A stretch of DNA of 64,000 nucleotides from Nitrospirota bacterium (GCA_004321925.1 SCQH01000008.1:60952-124951), one strand, 5' to 3'. Numbered from the stretch's first letter, positions 19,594 to 29,303 are shown. Made by a program: numbers and translations. The notes: a model not told the origin generated them from the sequence alone.

Positions 19594-21357
19594 ATGTCAT
19601 TTGATGCAACAAAATTAGCTGACTGGCAGATTTCAGAAGAAGCAGAAAAGAAAATGCCTACCCCGGAAGAATGGCGCGAGAAACTGGGACTGCAGAAGGA
19701 CGAGATGCTGCCGATGGGGCGCCTTTCCAAGATCGACTTTCTCAAGGTCCACGACCGTCTCAAGAACAATCCCGACGGCAAGTATATTGAGGTGACCGCG
19801 ATCACCCCCACCCCCCTGGGCGAAGGTAAAAGCACCACCTCATGCGGTCTGATGGAAGGTCTCGGCAAACGCGGGGTAAACGTTGGCGGGGCCCTTCGCC
19901 AGCCCTCCGGCGGACCCACCATGAACGTAAAAGGCACCGCAGCAGGCGGCGGCAACTCCCTGCTGATCCCCATGACCGAATTCTCCCTGGGTCTCACCGG
20001 TGACATCAATGACATCATGAACGCGCATAACCTGGCCATGGTGGCAATGACCTCCCGCATGCAGCACGAGCGCAACTATAACGACGAGCAGCTGCAGCGC
20101 CTCACCAAGATGCGGCGTCTCGACATAGACCCCACACGCGTGGAGATGGGCTGGATCATTGATTTCTGTGCCCAGAGCCTCCGCAACATCATCATCGGCA
20201 TCGGCGGACGGACGGACGGTTTCATGATGCAGTCGAAGTTCGGCATTGCTGTCGGCTCGGAGTGCATGGCCATCCTGTCCATTGCCAAAGACCTCGCCGA
20301 CCTGAAACAGCGCCTGAACAACATAACCGTTGCCTTTGACAAGAGCGGCAAACCCGTCACGACCGGTGACCTTGAAGTCGGCAATGCCATGGCTGCCTTC
20401 ATGCGCAATACCATCAACCCTACCCTCATGTGCACGGCTGAATACAACCCCTGCCTGGTGCATGCCGGGCCTTTTGCCAACATAGCCGTGGGCCAGTCCT
20501 CCATCATTGCCGACCGCGTCGGCCTGAAGCTTTTCGACTACCACGTGACCGAATCCGGCTTTGCAGCCGATATCGGCTTTGAAAAGTTCTGGAACGTCAA
20601 ATCCCGTTTTAGCGGTCTCAAACCTCATGTCTCCGTGCTCACCACGACCGTCCGCGCCCTGAAGATGCACGGCGGCGGCCCGAAGGTCGTGGCCGGCAAG
20701 GCCCTGCCCGAGGAGTATACCAAGGAAAATGTCGGCCTGGTCGAAAAGGGCTGCGCCAACATGGTACATATGATCAATGTCATCCGCAAGTCCGGCATCA
20801 ACCCGGTGGTCTGCGTCAACCGTTTTTACACGGACACGGACGCGGAAGTGGCCGTGGTGAAGAAGGCCGCAGAAGCTGCCGGCGCCCGCTGCGCCGAGTC
20901 CCAGCACTGGCTCAAGGGCGGTGATGGCGCACTGGAACTCGCAGACGCGGTCATTGATGCCTGCAACGAAAAGAACGACTTCAAATTCCTCTACCCGCTG
21001 GAGATGAAACTGCGTGACCGCGTGGCGCTCATCGCAAAGGAGGTCTACGGCGCAGACGGCGTCTCGTGGCTGCCGGAGGCCGAAGCCAAGGCCAAGATGC
21101 TGGAAGATGATCCCCAGTATGCCGATTACGCCACCATGATGGTCAAGACGCATCTGAGCCTCTCACACGACCCGGCCGTCAAGGGAGTTCCGAAGGGCTG
21201 GACCCTGCCGATCAGGGACGTCCTTATTTACTCCGGTGCCAAGTTCCTCTGCCCGTGTGCAGGGACGATCAGCCTGATGCCGGGGACCAGCTCCAATCCC
21301 GCCTTCAGAAGGGTTGACGTTGATGTCAATACCGGAAAGGTGAGCGGATTGTTCTAG
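19594..21357 (+). CDS. fhs: Formate-tetrahydrofolate ligase
   Basis: A 587-residue enzyme that makes 10-formyl-THF from formate, ATP and THF, feeding purines or the methyl branch of the Wood-Ljungdahl pathway. Family motifs seen are [13 protein letters not shown] (P-loop), [20 protein letters not shown] and [10 protein letters not shown]. The protein is about 30 residues longer than the commonest ~557-residue form, with an N-terminal extension. Arginine codon use is unlike the neighbours: the first 23 Arg codons are all CGN, and only the last three, near the 3' end, are AGG/AGA. This suggests horizontal origin. The start is preceded by AAGGAGAG. A strong terminator follows. Confidence 0.97.
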   Translation: MSFDATKLADWQISEEAEKKMPTPEEWREKLGLQKDEMLPMGRLSKIDFLKVHDRLKNNPDGKYIEVTAITPTPLGEGKSTTSCGLMEGLGKRGVNVGGALRQPSGGPTMNVKGTAAGGGNSLLIPMTEFSLGLTGDINDIMNAHNLAMVAMTSRMQHERNYNDEQLQRLTKMRRLDIDPTRVEMGWIIDFCAQSLRNIIIGIGGRTDGFMMQSKFGIAVGSECMAILSIAKDLADLKQRLNNITVAFDKSGKPVTTGDLEVGNAMAAFMRNTINPTLMCTAEYNPCLVHAGPFANIAVGQSSIIADRVGLKLFDYHVTESGFAADIGFEKFWNVKSRFSGLKPHVSVLTTTVRALKMHGGGPKVVAGKALPEEYTKENVGLVEKGCANMVHMINVIRKSGINPVVCVNRFYTDTDAEVAVVKKAAEAAGARCAESQHWLKGGDGALELADAVIDACNEKNDFKFLYPLEMKLRDRVALIAKEVYGADGVSWLPEAEAKAKMLEDDPQYADYATMMVKTHLSLSHDPAVKGVPKGWTLPIRDVLIYSGAKFLCPCAGTISLMPGTSSNPAFRRVDVDVNTGKVSGLF

Positions 21358-21384
21358 GTCCGTATATCACAACTATCCGTCCCA

Positions 21385-21419
21385 GAGGGCAGGTGGCAGC
21401 ACCTGCCCTCTTTTGTTTT
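21385..21419 (+). terminator. Rho-independent terminator after fhs
   Basis: A perfect 11-bp stem (GAGGGCAGGTG, loop GCAG, CACCTGCCCTC) followed directly by TTTTGTTTT. It lies 27 nt after the fhs stop and isolates fhs as a single-gene unit. Confidence 0.95.
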
Positions 21420-21430
21420 CATGGCATACA

Positions 21431-21439
21431 TGATAGAAT
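21431..21439 (+). promoter_or_regulatory. Extended -10 of the deacetylase gene (leaderless)
   Basis: TG-A-TAGAAT with ATG 6 nt after the hexamer. The same nine bases, with the same 6-nt spacing, precede the ATPase operon on the other strand. No good -35 is visible because the T-tract of the fhs terminator lies there. Confidence 0.4.
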
Positions 21440-21445
21440 TGTTCC

Positions 21446-22366
21446 ATGAAAAAGGTCGGTTTTCTTTACGACGATATCTTCCTCGAGCATCAGATGCCTC
21501 CTGGTCACCCTGAGTCAGGCGACAGGCTCATCGCAATCAACAATGCCCTCAGGAGATCGAAGCTCTGGGGCAGTCTCATCAAGATACAGCCCGGGAAGGC
21601 GGATAAGAAGGACATCCTGGCTGTCCACACCCGAAAGTATTACGAGGAGATGCTCACCTTTACCGGTTTTTATGATGGCGATACCTATGTATCAGAACGT
21701 TCCGTCGAAGCTGCCCATTTCGCAGCCGGAGCGGTCATCGAGGCCATTGAGAAATGCACGGATGCAACCCTGGACCGGGCCTTTTGTGCTGTCAGGCCTC
21801 CCGGACATCATGCCGAGGCTGACAGGGCAATGGGATTTTGCATCTTTAATAATGTTGCCATTGGCGCCCGGTATGCCCAGAAGGCCGGCTACAAAAATGT
21901 CCTGATCATCGATTTTGACGTGCATCATGGAAACGGGACCCAGCATATATTCGAGGATGACGACTCGGTCTTCTATTTCAGCACGCACCAATACCCGCAT
22001 TATCCGGGTACCGGAAGCGATATGGAACACGGCCGCGGTCACGGCACGGGTTTTACCTATAACATACCCATGCACTATGGCGCAGGGGACAAGGACTATT
22101 TTGCGGCCTTCCATGATTATCTGCCTCTTCAGGTTAAGAAATGCAGACCGGACATCCTCCTGGTATCAGCAGGATATGACCTTCATGCCGGCGACCCGCT
22201 TGCCGGCATACGGGTAACGAATGAAGGCATCAGGAGCATCGTCAGATCAATACTGCAGGCCTGTCCCGGCATTCCCCAGATCTTCTGCCTCGAGGGCGGC
22301 TATAATCTTACCTCTCTGAGCGAATCCGTACTGATAACGCTCGAAGAAATGCTTACCTGCGAGTAG
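21446..22366 (+). CDS. Histone-deacetylase-superfamily amidohydrolase (AcuC-like)
   Basis: A 306-residue zinc-dependent deacetylase or acylpolyamine amidohydrolase. Clear class features are HPESGDRL near the N-terminus, AVRPPGHHAE with the catalytic histidine pair, the zinc ligands in FDVHHGNGTQ, the second zinc Asp in SAGYDLHAGDPL, and a C-terminal EGGYN. The substrate could be acetylated enzymes such as acetyl-CoA synthetase, or acetylpolyamines; nothing nearby decides this. The terminator upstream and a -10 next to ATG make it an independent gene. Its last 14 bases overlap the convergent membrane-protein gene. Confidence 0.93.
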   Translation: MKKVGFLYDDIFLEHQMPPGHPESGDRLIAINNALRRSKLWGSLIKIQPGKADKKDILAVHTRKYYEEMLTFTGFYDGDTYVSERSVEAAHFAAGAVIEAIEKCTDATLDRAFCAVRPPGHHAEADRAMGFCIFNNVAIGARYAQKAGYKNVLIIDFDVHHGNGTQHIFEDDDSVFYFSTHQYPHYPGTGSDMEHGRGHGTGFTYNIPMHYGAGDKDYFAAFHDYLPLQVKKCRPDILLVSAGYDLHAGDPLAGIRVTNEGIRSIVRSILQACPGIPQIFCLEGGYNLTSLSESVLITLEEMLTCE

Positions 22367-22793
22367 CCCCCCGCGGGCTGCCATCGCCAGCCTGTCTTTG
22401 CTTAAAGAGGGCAACCTCCTTCCTGAGCCTGACGTAATGGTATGGCAAAAGACAGAAGACCAGCTGTGTCGACAGAAACTCAATGACCCCGGTCTTATTG
22501 CCCATGCTGTTCTTCAGGGACACATATGTATGTCGATAGAGGGATGTTGCCCCGATCCAGAGGAAACCTGCAAAAAGCATGGGAAGCAGTGAAAAAAGAC
22601 CGGCATCGAGGCGGAGATATACGATGAAAGAGATCAGGATGAAAAGAAAGAACGAGACAACCGCCCCTAAGCCCACCCTGAGGGAATGGGCCAGAAGGGC
22701 ATCGATAGGGTCCGTCTCCTGAGTCAAGCGCTGCATTAACCGTTCGTCATGATTTCTGGCAGAGGAATGCCCCCTGAAGGTGTATAATAGCAC
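22353..22793 (-). CDS. Small membrane protein of unknown function
   Basis: Up to 146 residues with two clear hydrophobic helices (AVVSFFLFILISFIVYL and LLPMLFAGFLWIGATSLY) and a basic C-terminus. I do not recognise the family. The start is uncertain. GTG 22793 has a TGGAG Shine-Dalgarno but would place the start back to back with dusB. An internal ATG at 22736 would give 127 residues beginning MQRLTQETD. It is a single gene between two genes on the other strand. Confidence 0.6.
   Translation of the reverse strand: MLLYTFRGHSSARNHDERLMQRLTQETDPIDALLAHSLRVGLGAVVSFFLFILISFIVYLRLDAGLFSLLPMLFAGFLWIGATSLYRHTYVSLKNSMGNKTGVIEFLSTQLVFCLLPYHYVRLRKEVALFKQRQAGDGSPRGATRR
22783..22788 (+). promoter_or_regulatory. 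dusB -10 element (leaderless)
   Basis: Consensus TATAAT, 7 nt before the dusB ATG. The 11-base string GTGTATAATAG is identical to that in front of moxR. The -35 region is weak. Confidence 0.45.
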
Positions 22794-22795
22794 CT

Positions 22796-23755
22796 ATGCT
22801 CCAGATCGGCAATATCCGCATTGAGTCCAGCCTGCTCCTTGCCCCGCTTGCGGGCATCACTGACCTGCCGTTTCGGATGATAAACAGGGAGCATGGCTGC
22901 CAGTTTGCCTTTATCGAGATGATCAGCGCCAGGTCACTGGTCTATCAAAGCAGCAAGACGCTGAGGATGATAGCATCGACCGATGAGGACCGGCCGCTTG
23001 GCATCCAGCTGCTCGGCAACGAGATCCCGGTACTGGAAAAGGCGGTTGACCTGCTCAGCGGCCTTCGCTTTGACCTGATAGACTTTAATGCGGCCTGTCC
23101 GGTCCAGAAGGTCACCGGCAAGAATGAGGGGGCGGCCCTTCTCAAGGACCCTCCTTTCCTGGGCAAAATTCTTAAGGCCCTCGTAGAGAGGGCAGCCTGC
23201 CCGGTCACGCTCAAGATACGTTCGGGCTGGAACGAACGCTCGATCAATGCAGCAGATGTTGCCCGATATGCCGAAGATGCCGGCATCAGCAGTCTCTGCA
23301 TCCACGGCAGGACCCGTGAGCAGGGGTACAGCGGTGACGTGGATTATGATGCCATTGCAAAGGTGAAACAGGCTGTGGCCATTCCGGTCATCGGCAGCGG
23401 AAATGCCTTATCCCCGGCACTGATCAAAAAGATGCTCGATGAGACCGGTTGTGATGGTGTTTCCATTGCCCGGGGGTCTCTCGGCAATCCCTGGATATTC
23501 AGGGAGGCCGAAGAATTCCTGCGGTCCGGGACCCTTCTGAAGAGGCCTCCGGCAACAGAGATCCGTGAGGTCATGCTGCGGCATCTTGACGCCAACATCC
23601 ACTACTATGGTGAAAAGCACGGGACCATGACGTTCAGAAAGTTCTTTTCCTGGTACACAAAAAGCCTGAACAATATAAAACGCCTGAGGGAAAGGTCCTT
23701 TCATGCGGAGACGAGAGATGAAATGGCCGGCCTTGTCAGCCAGGTGGCTGATTAG
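22796..23755 (+). CDS. dusB: tRNA-dihydrouridine synthase
   Basis: A 319-residue FMN enzyme that reduces uridine in tRNA D loops. It has the TIM-barrel start LLLAPLAGITDLPFR, FIEMISARSL, and the active-site segment DFNAACPVQKVTGK containing the catalytic cysteine. NAACP replaces the common NxGCP. CIHGRTREQGYSG and IARGSLGNPWIF are further family motifs. Assignment to DusB rather than DusA/C is by overall similarity. Its stop overlaps the convergent transporter gene by 4 nt. Confidence 0.93.
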   Translation: MLQIGNIRIESSLLLAPLAGITDLPFRMINREHGCQFAFIEMISARSLVYQSSKTLRMIASTDEDRPLGIQLLGNEIPVLEKAVDLLSGLRFDLIDFNAACPVQKVTGKNEGAALLKDPPFLGKILKALVERAACPVTLKIRSGWNERSINAADVARYAEDAGISSLCIHGRTREQGYSGDVDYDAIAKVKQAVAIPVIGSGNALSPALIKKMLDETGCDGVSIARGSLGNPWIFREAEEFLRSGTLLKRPPATEIREVMLRHLDANIHYYGEKHGTMTFRKFFSWYTKSLNNIKRLRERSFHAETRDEMAGLVSQVAD

Positions 23756-25020
23756 GCTTTTTCCTGCCGGATGTCCGTGACCGGGGAGGAACGATCTGTT
23801 CCAACGTTCGGGCCGCCGCCGTTAACACCCCTGATCATCAGAAGGCCGAGGCCGAAAAAGATCGATATCGACAGGATCGCAGGACGCTGACTATGGAACG
23901 TCGAGGAGAGGTAGCCAAAGAGAAGCGGGCCGGCTATTGCCGAGGATTTCCCGACAAGGGCATAGAGGCCGAAATATTCGCTCTCCCTGCCGGGCGGTAT
24001 GAACCGGGTGAAGAAGGCCCTGCCTGCCGCCTGTACCGTACCAAGCCCGGTCCCGGCAACTGACGCAAGGATAAAGTAGCTTGTCTTGTTCTCGATAAAA
24101 TAAGCTGCCACAGAGACCATTGTCCAGAGGAGAAGCGAAAGCATCAGGACTTTTTTCGGTCCGGCGGTATCAAGAGGCCTTGCCATCACAAACGCTCCGG
24201 CAAGGGCTGTGACCTGGACCACAAGATAAAGCGCGATCAGCTCAAGAGACGAAAAGCCGAGCGTGGTCGCTGCAAAGACGCTCGAAAATACGATGACCGT
24301 ATTGACCCCGTCCTCGTAGATCAAAAAAGCCGCAAGGAATCTTCGGGTCTCCCTTTCCTTCCATATCTCCCGGACAGTCTGCCAGGAGTATGCTGCCCCT
24401 TGTGCAGATGAACGCAGTATCCCCAAGCCTGCTTTTCTGTCAGGGGGGAGATAGAGAAAGGCCGGGACCGAAAAGAACAGGAAGAAGGCGGCGACCATCA
24501 GCCAGGTCAGATCGAAATGGCCTGACCTGACAAGAGGCAGTGCAATGAGCAGAGAAAGGATCGAACCTGCATAACCGACCGCAAAGCCCCAGGCAGAGAC
24601 CCTGCCCTGCATCCCGCTTGGTGCTATCTCAGGGAGGAACGAATTATAGAAGACCAGGCCGCCCTCCATGCCGACATTGGCGATCACGATCAATAAAAAT
24701 CCGGTCAGGGCCATGCCGGGGGAAAGAAGAGAAAAACAGGCGACGCCGCTGACGCTCAGCAGTGTATAGATCAAAAGCAGGCGTTTGCGTCTTCCGCTGA
24801 AATCGGCAATGCCACCCAACAGAGGGGACGTCAGGGCCACAACTGCCATGCTGACCGAGATCGCCCTGCCCCACCAGAGGTCTCCCCGGCCTGCCTCATT
24901 GCCGACGATCTTCGAGACATAGAAGACCGGAAAGATGACGGCAGCAATGACCGCCGAATAACTGGAGTTCGCAAAATCAAAAAGGCACCAGCTGAGGATC
25001 TGCTTTGTCCGTTTCTGCAT
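23752..25020 (-). CDS. MFS transporter, UMF1/Atg22-like family
   Basis: A 422-residue polytopic membrane protein with about twelve hydrophobic segments. The start KQILSWCLFDFANSSYSAVI is the hallmark of the UMF1 family (related to yeast vacuolar amino-acid effluxer Atg22). The MFS loop between helices 2 and 3 is seen as GGIADFSGRRKRLL. The substrate is unknown. ATG 25020 (MQKRTKQ) is chosen over a TTG 15 nt upstream. TATCAT lies 6 nt before it and no Shine-Dalgarno is visible. It is a stand-alone gene, convergent with dusB. Confidence 0.87.
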   Translation of the reverse strand: MQKRTKQILSWCLFDFANSSYSAVIAAVIFPVFYVSKIVGNEAGRGDLWWGRAISVSMAVVALTSPLLGGIADFSGRRKRLLLIYTLLSVSGVACFSLLSPGMALTGFLLIVIANVGMEGGLVFYNSFLPEIAPSGMQGRVSAWGFAVGYAGSILSLLIALPLVRSGHFDLTWLMVAAFFLFFSVPAFLYLPPDRKAGLGILRSSAQGAAYSWQTVREIWKERETRRFLAAFLIYEDGVNTVIVFSSVFAATTLGFSSLELIALYLVVQVTALAGAFVMARPLDTAGPKKVLMLSLLLWTMVSVAAYFIENKTSYFILASVAGTGLGTVQAAGRAFFTRFIPPGRESEYFGLYALVGKSSAIAGPLLFGYLSSTFHSQRPAILSISIFFGLGLLMIRGVNGGGPNVGTDRSSPVTDIRQEKA

Positions 25021-25026
25021 CCATAG

Positions 25027-25032
25027 ATGATA
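25027..25032 (-). promoter_or_regulatory. -10 element of the MFS gene (leaderless)
   Basis: TATCAT on the minus strand, 6 nt before ATG 25020. No obvious -35. Confidence 0.3.
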
Positions 25033-25132
25033 CAATGAAAGATACGCAAGAGAAAAGCGAATGGTTTTTTCCGATCACCTGCCTGATCAGGACGACAGGA
25101 CATGCGGGAGCCCCCGGAAGAAGAGAGGCTGC

Positions 25133-25636
25133 CTAACTATACCTGCAGAGCCTCGGTTCGGCGCCAAGCCGGTAGAGAAGATTGGCCATGATACAAAAGC
25201 CGGTAAAGGCAAAGGTGAGCGTCGCGGTCCCGACAAAGCCGGTAAAGTAAAGCCAACCGGGGTTGTAGAACCTCGCAAGCACGGAGCTTATCGAAAGGTT
25301 GACCCCCACGAACATATAGATATACCGCTCGAGGAACCAGCGGTCTGTCTGCATAAAGTAGAGGGACGAGCGCCAGCCCTCCCCCTTTTCCGGTTTCATC
25401 GGGAGCATCGGCCTGGCACCCAGGAGACAGAGGATATTACCGACAATGCAGAAGCCGGTGAGGGCCACCATGATCGAACAGATCCCGACGAAAAGGATCG
25501 AAAAAGCCCAGTTGGGGCTATGAAAGTATGTCAGGACCGAGCTGGCCAGGACATCTGTCCCGGCCACCAGCCAGACCAGCCTCTCTACATACCATGTATA
25601 GGTTTTTACCAGAAACAACCCCTCACGCTTTCCCAT
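25133..25636 (-). CDS. Internally duplicated DUF2892/YgaP-like membrane protein
   Basis: 167 residues consisting of two similar ~70-residue halves. Each has an amphipathic start with a WYVERLVW- or WFLERYIY-like motif followed by two membrane helices and a TGFC(I) motif: VALTGFCIVGNILCLLGARP in the first half, FAFTGFCIMANLLYRLGAEP in the second. Single copies of this fold occur as DUF2892 proteins and as the membrane part of YgaP. Function is unknown. ATG has a good Shine-Dalgarno (GAAAGGAAG). It lies 90 nt downstream of the ATPase operon and may be cotranscribed or independent. Confidence 0.75.
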   Translation of the reverse strand: MGKREGLFLVKTYTWYVERLVWLVAGTDVLASSVLTYFHSPNWAFSILFVGICSIMVALTGFCIVGNILCLLGARPMLPMKPEKGEGWRSSLYFMQTDRWFLERYIYMFVGVNLSISSVLARFYNPGWLYFTGFVGTATLTFAFTGFCIMANLLYRLGAEPRLCRYS

Positions 25637-25726
25637 TACAAGCTTCCTTTCAAAATATGACTATTACAATTTGTTGTAGGCTCATGTATTTTTTCCCATA
25701 TTCCGGACGCATTGTCAAAATGTTTT

Positions 25727-26353
25727 TTATCCGGATGAAGACCGCCTGCCTTTGAAGTGTTTCAGCCTGCAGAAGGCCTCTCTCTCCCGCTCACCGATAT
25801 GTTCTGAAATGGCCCTTATCTGCAGGGTCAGGCCCGGCAGTATCCTTTCCTCCAGGACCCTGACCCTGCGTGTCGTCTTCAGGATCTCATCCCCGAGTCT
25901 CTTTAATTTTCCCTCAAATGCCGCCAGCTCTATCATCGACTCGAGTATCTTCTCGAACTGCAGGATGCAGTCATCCAGGTGGGTCGTTGTGGGCAGGTAA
26001 TCATAGCCCCTCCCGGCAGGGTCGCGGACCGGACTGTCATGGCTGGATATTTCCATATACTTCAGCCCCCATATGCCTTTTTCGGTGATATCGATCCTGA
26101 AGTCTCTCGCTGCAGCAGCGACGATAGATCCGATGCCCTCACGGCCCTCATGCCCGAGGCTCAAAGCGAGACCGGCAAGCGCCTTGCCATAGCGTGCCCT
26201 GATCTCCTCCCGCGACCGCAGGAACGGACGTGTGGTCTCCAGAAACTCCCGTGTCAGGGCCTGTTTCCTGGCCTTCAGGATCCGTATACTGTTATTGACC
26301 GACAGGGCCTTCTCCCTGATCAGCAGCAGGTTCGTCCGGGTCGGGTGTATCAT
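25727..26353 (-). CDS. ntpD: A/V-type ATP synthase subunit D
   Basis: A 208-residue central-stalk subunit that rotates inside the A3B3 head. It starts IHPTRTNLLLIREKALSVN, typical of subunit D, and is mostly coiled coil. Its ATG overlaps the subunit B stop (ATGA). It is the last gene of the nine-gene ATPase operon. Confidence 0.95.
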   Translation of the reverse strand: MIHPTRTNLLLIREKALSVNNSIRILKARKQALTREFLETTRPFLRSREEIRARYGKALAGLALSLGHEGREGIGSIVAAAARDFRIDITEKGIWGLKYMEISSHDSPVRDPAGRGYDYLPTTTHLDDCILQFEKILESMIELAAFEGKLKRLGDEILKTTRRVRVLEERILPGLTLQIRAISEHIGEREREAFCRLKHFKGRRSSSG

Positions 26354-27678
26354 GTGACCTCCAGAGAGAAGCGCTTCATAAGGCCGATGCCGATATCAAG
26401 GGTCTCCCCGATGCCTCTCCTGCCTGAGGCCTGGCCCACGAACTCCCGCTCAAAGAGGTCCGCGAAATCGAGCATCCTGATATCCTTTTCCGGCATTCCG
26501 TCCCTTCCGACTATCGCCTCAAGCCTCCGCATGTCGCGTCCCCGGGCATAGTATTTAAACAGGTTGTTCGATATCTTCCGGTGGTCTTCCCGCGTGCGGT
26601 CTTTTCCGATGCCCTTCTGCATCAGCCTCGAGAGGCTCGGCAGGACATCGACAGGCGGAAATACATTAAGACGGTGCAGCTCCCTGCTGAGGACTATCTG
26701 CCCCTCTGTTATATATCCGGTGAGGTCAGGTATCGGATGCGTGATATCGTCTTCCGGCATGGTGACGACCGGCAGCATGGTGACCGAACCTTTCTGTCCC
26801 TTCAACCGTCCGGCCCGTTCAAAAAGGGATGCGAGGTCAGAGTACATATAGCCCGGGTATCCCCTCCTCCCGGGCAGTTCCTCGCGCGCGGTCGATATCT
26901 CCCTGAGGGCATCACAGTAATTCGTCATATCGGTGATGATGACCAGCACGTCCATTTCCTTTTCAAAGGCAAGGTATTCAGCGATCGTCAGCGCGAACCG
27001 GGGAGCAAGGAGCCTCTCCATCACCGGTTCCTCGGCGCTGTTGATGACCGCGACAAAACCGGTTTTCATCTCCCCGAGAACTTTCATGTAATAGGAATAT
27101 TCATGAAAGGTCAGGCCAAGGGCAGCAAAGACAACGACGAAATCGCCTTCCCCTTTCGAGAGCCTCGAGTTCTTCAGGATGCCTGACACCAGTTCCTTCG
27201 AAGGCAGGCCCGCGCAGGAAAAGACAGGAAGTTTCTGGCCTTTTACCAGGGTGTTGAGCCCGTCTATGACCGAATAACCGGTTTCGATGAACTCCTCGGG
27301 CCGCGCCCGGGCAGCCGGGTTCATCGGGGCCCCGGTTATGGGCCGCCACTGCTCCGGTATGAACATCGGCATATCGTCGGCCGGGCTGAGAGAGCCGTTA
27401 AATATCCTGCCGATCATATCCGACGAAAGGGGGACGAGCCTGACAGTGTCTCCGAATGCTACCGAGGTCCTCCCTATATCAAGCCCCCGGGTCTCACCAA
27501 AGACCTCGATCAGCACGTTCTCGCCTTCTATCTCCAGGACCTCAGCGTCCATTTTAAGGCCATGGGGAGCGGTGACAGTGACTACTTCCCCGATGCGGGC
27601 GCTTACCACACCCTGCAGAAAGATCAGCTGGCCTGATATGGACGATATGCTGCGGTAGACATGCTCTGAGCGTCTCAT
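26350..27678 (-). CDS. ntpB: A/V-type ATP synthase subunit B
   Basis: A 442-residue non-catalytic nucleotide-binding subunit. It lacks a true Walker A, as expected for B: the region reads FSCAGLPSKELVSGIL. It has the conserved EYLAFEKEMDVLVIITDMTNYCDALREIS block, here with every residue of the YCDALREIS signature. I start it at ATG 27678, which overlaps the subunit A stop (ATGA), rather than at a GTG three codons upstream. Confidence 0.96.
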   Translation of the reverse strand: MRRSEHVYRSISSISGQLIFLQGVVSARIGEVVTVTAPHGLKMDAEVLEIEGENVLIEVFGETRGLDIGRTSVAFGDTVRLVPLSSDMIGRIFNGSLSPADDMPMFIPEQWRPITGAPMNPAARARPEEFIETGYSVIDGLNTLVKGQKLPVFSCAGLPSKELVSGILKNSRLSKGEGDFVVVFAALGLTFHEYSYYMKVLGEMKTGFVAVINSAEEPVMERLLAPRFALTIAEYLAFEKEMDVLVIITDMTNYCDALREISTAREELPGRRGYPGYMYSDLASLFERAGRLKGQKGSVTMLPVVTMPEDDITHPIPDLTGYITEGQIVLSRELHRLNVFPPVDVLPSLSRLMQKGIGKDRTREDHRKISNNLFKYYARGRDMRRLEAIVGRDGMPEKDIRMLDFADLFEREFVGQASGRRGIGETLDIGIGLMKRFSLEVT

Positions 27679-29303
27679 GACGGACACTCGGTCTTCAGCG
27701 CATCATCAAGAGAAATGCCCTGTGCTAACTGTCCCCGTATGCGGTCGTAAAACTGAAATATCCTGCTGATGAGGGCGAGCGTATCAACGGGGGGAGAGAA
27801 GGCATCTTCGCTGTAGGCGTTCTGGCTAAGGAATTCCATCCGTATCTTCTCTGCAGCAAGCATCAGCAGCCTGTCGCTGTCCTGAAGGCCTTCTGCCCCG
27901 ACGATCTCCGAGACCTCACGCAGCATCTCCTCTTTCTGGAGCACCTCCCTGGCCCTGCGCAGCAGGTCGTCCCATTGCGGAGAGATGTTCTCCCTGAAAT
28001 GCTTCCCAAGTTCATCCGCATAGAGCGAATAGCTCTGAAACCAGTTTATGGCCGGAAAGTGCCTCCGGTGCGCAAGGGCCGTATCCAGCATCAGAAATGC
28101 GCCGGTCGTCCTCAGGCAGGCCTGGGTCACCGGTTCGGTGAAATCTCCCCCGGGCGGCGAGACAGAGAGGAGCATCGTGAGCGAACCGGTCATACCACCC
28201 AGTGTCTCGACAACACCTGCCCTTTCGAGAAACCCTGACAACCTGGATGCGAGATACGTCGGATAGCCCTCCTCCCCGGGCATCTCCTCAAGGGAAGAGG
28301 AAATTTCCCTGAGGGCCTCGGCCCAGCGCGAGAGGCTGTCGGCAAGAAAAAGCACCTGATATCCCATATCGCGGTAATACTCCGCCATGGTGACCGCAGT
28401 ATAGATGGAGGCCTCACGGGCTGCCACTGGCATATTGGAGGTATTGACGACCAGGATCGTTCGTTCCATGAGCGGCCTGCCTGTCCAGGGGTCCTTAAGC
28501 CCTTCGAACTCTTCGATCATCTCTGCCATCTCGTTGCCCCGCTCACCGCACCCGACATAGACGACCACGTCCACATCAGCGAACTTTGCGATCGCCTGTT
28601 CCAGAATGGTCTTGCCCGTGCCGAAGCCGCCGGGAAAGATCGCCGTTCCTCCTTTGGCAACAGGAAAGAGAAAATCGATGCTCCGCTGGCCGGTGACCAG
28701 GGGTCCTGCAGGAGCGAATTTTTTCCGGTACGGCCTGGCAAGCCTGACCGGCCATTCGTGGCAGCCCACGATCATGCCTCCTCCGTCATACGTTCCAAGA
28801 GGTTCATCAAGACTTATCTCGCCCTCTCTGATCTGCAGGACCCGTCCGGTGTTGCCGGGTCCGCTGATAACGAGATGCCTCAGGGCGCCTTCCTCAACAG
28901 ATCCGATGACCTGCCCCTGGGCAATTTCATCCCCGCCTTTTACGCTGGGAGAAAAGCTCCATTTTTTTTGATGGTCCAGTCCGTATATCTCCCTGCCGCA
29001 GGTGATGAACGGCCCCATTTCCTCCTTCAGCCGTCTGAGGGGTCTTTGCAGACCGTCAAACATCCCTGAAAGAAGCCCCGGTCCGAGGCGCACACTCAGG
29101 GGGGTCCCTGTGCCCTTGACCGGCTCATTGGCCGCCAGGCCCCTCGTGTCCTCATAGACCTGGATAACGGACCTGTCCTGTTCGAGCCTGACCACTTCAC
29201 CGGTGAGCATGGCATGCCCGACATAGACACGCTCATAAAGGCTGAGGCCTTTAAGGTCGGTGCTGATGGTCGGACCTGATATGCCCAGTATCTTTCCGGT
29301 CAT
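27675..29303 (-). CDS. ntpA: A/V-type ATP synthase catalytic subunit A
   Basis: A 542-residue catalytic subunit. Walker A reads GGFGTGKTILEQAIAK; YVGCGERGNEM, the catalytic glutamate region and SLSRWAEALREISS are canonical. Length is about 40 residues below the usual ~585, mostly in the non-homologous insert. It overlaps subunits F and B by ATGA junctions. It should form the A3B3 head that makes or hydrolyses ATP on the cytoplasmic side. Confidence 0.97.
   Translation of the reverse strand: MTGKILGISGPTISTDLKGLSLYERVYVGHAMLTGEVVRLEQDRSVIQVYEDTRGLAANEPVKGTGTPLSVRLGPGLLSGMFDGLQRPLRRLKEEMGPFITCGREIYGLDHQKKWSFSPSVKGGDEIAQGQVIGSVEEGALRHLVISGPGNTGRVLQIREGEISLDEPLGTYDGGGMIVGCHEWPVRLARPYRKKFAPAGPLVTGQRSIDFLFPVAKGGTAIFPGGFGTGKTILEQAIAKFADVDVVVYVGCGERGNEMAEMIEEFEGLKDPWTGRPLMERTILVVNTSNMPVAAREASIYTAVTMAEYYRDMGYQVLFLADSLSRWAEALREISSSLEEMPGEEGYPTYLASRLSGFLERAGVVETLGGMTGSLTMLLSVSPPGGDFTEPVTQACLRTTGAFLMLDTALAHRRHFPAINWFQSYSLYADELGKHFRENISPQWDDLLRRAREVLQKEEMLREVSEIVGAEGLQDSDRLLMLAAEKIRMEFLSQNAYSEDAFSPPVDTLALISRIFQFYDRIRGQLAQGISLDDALKTECPS

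Noticed and set aside
19840..21153. 437-residue open frame antisense to fhs
   Set aside because: It is the shadow of GC-rich fhs codons (His/Asp-rich low-complexity product) with no homology or ribosome site.
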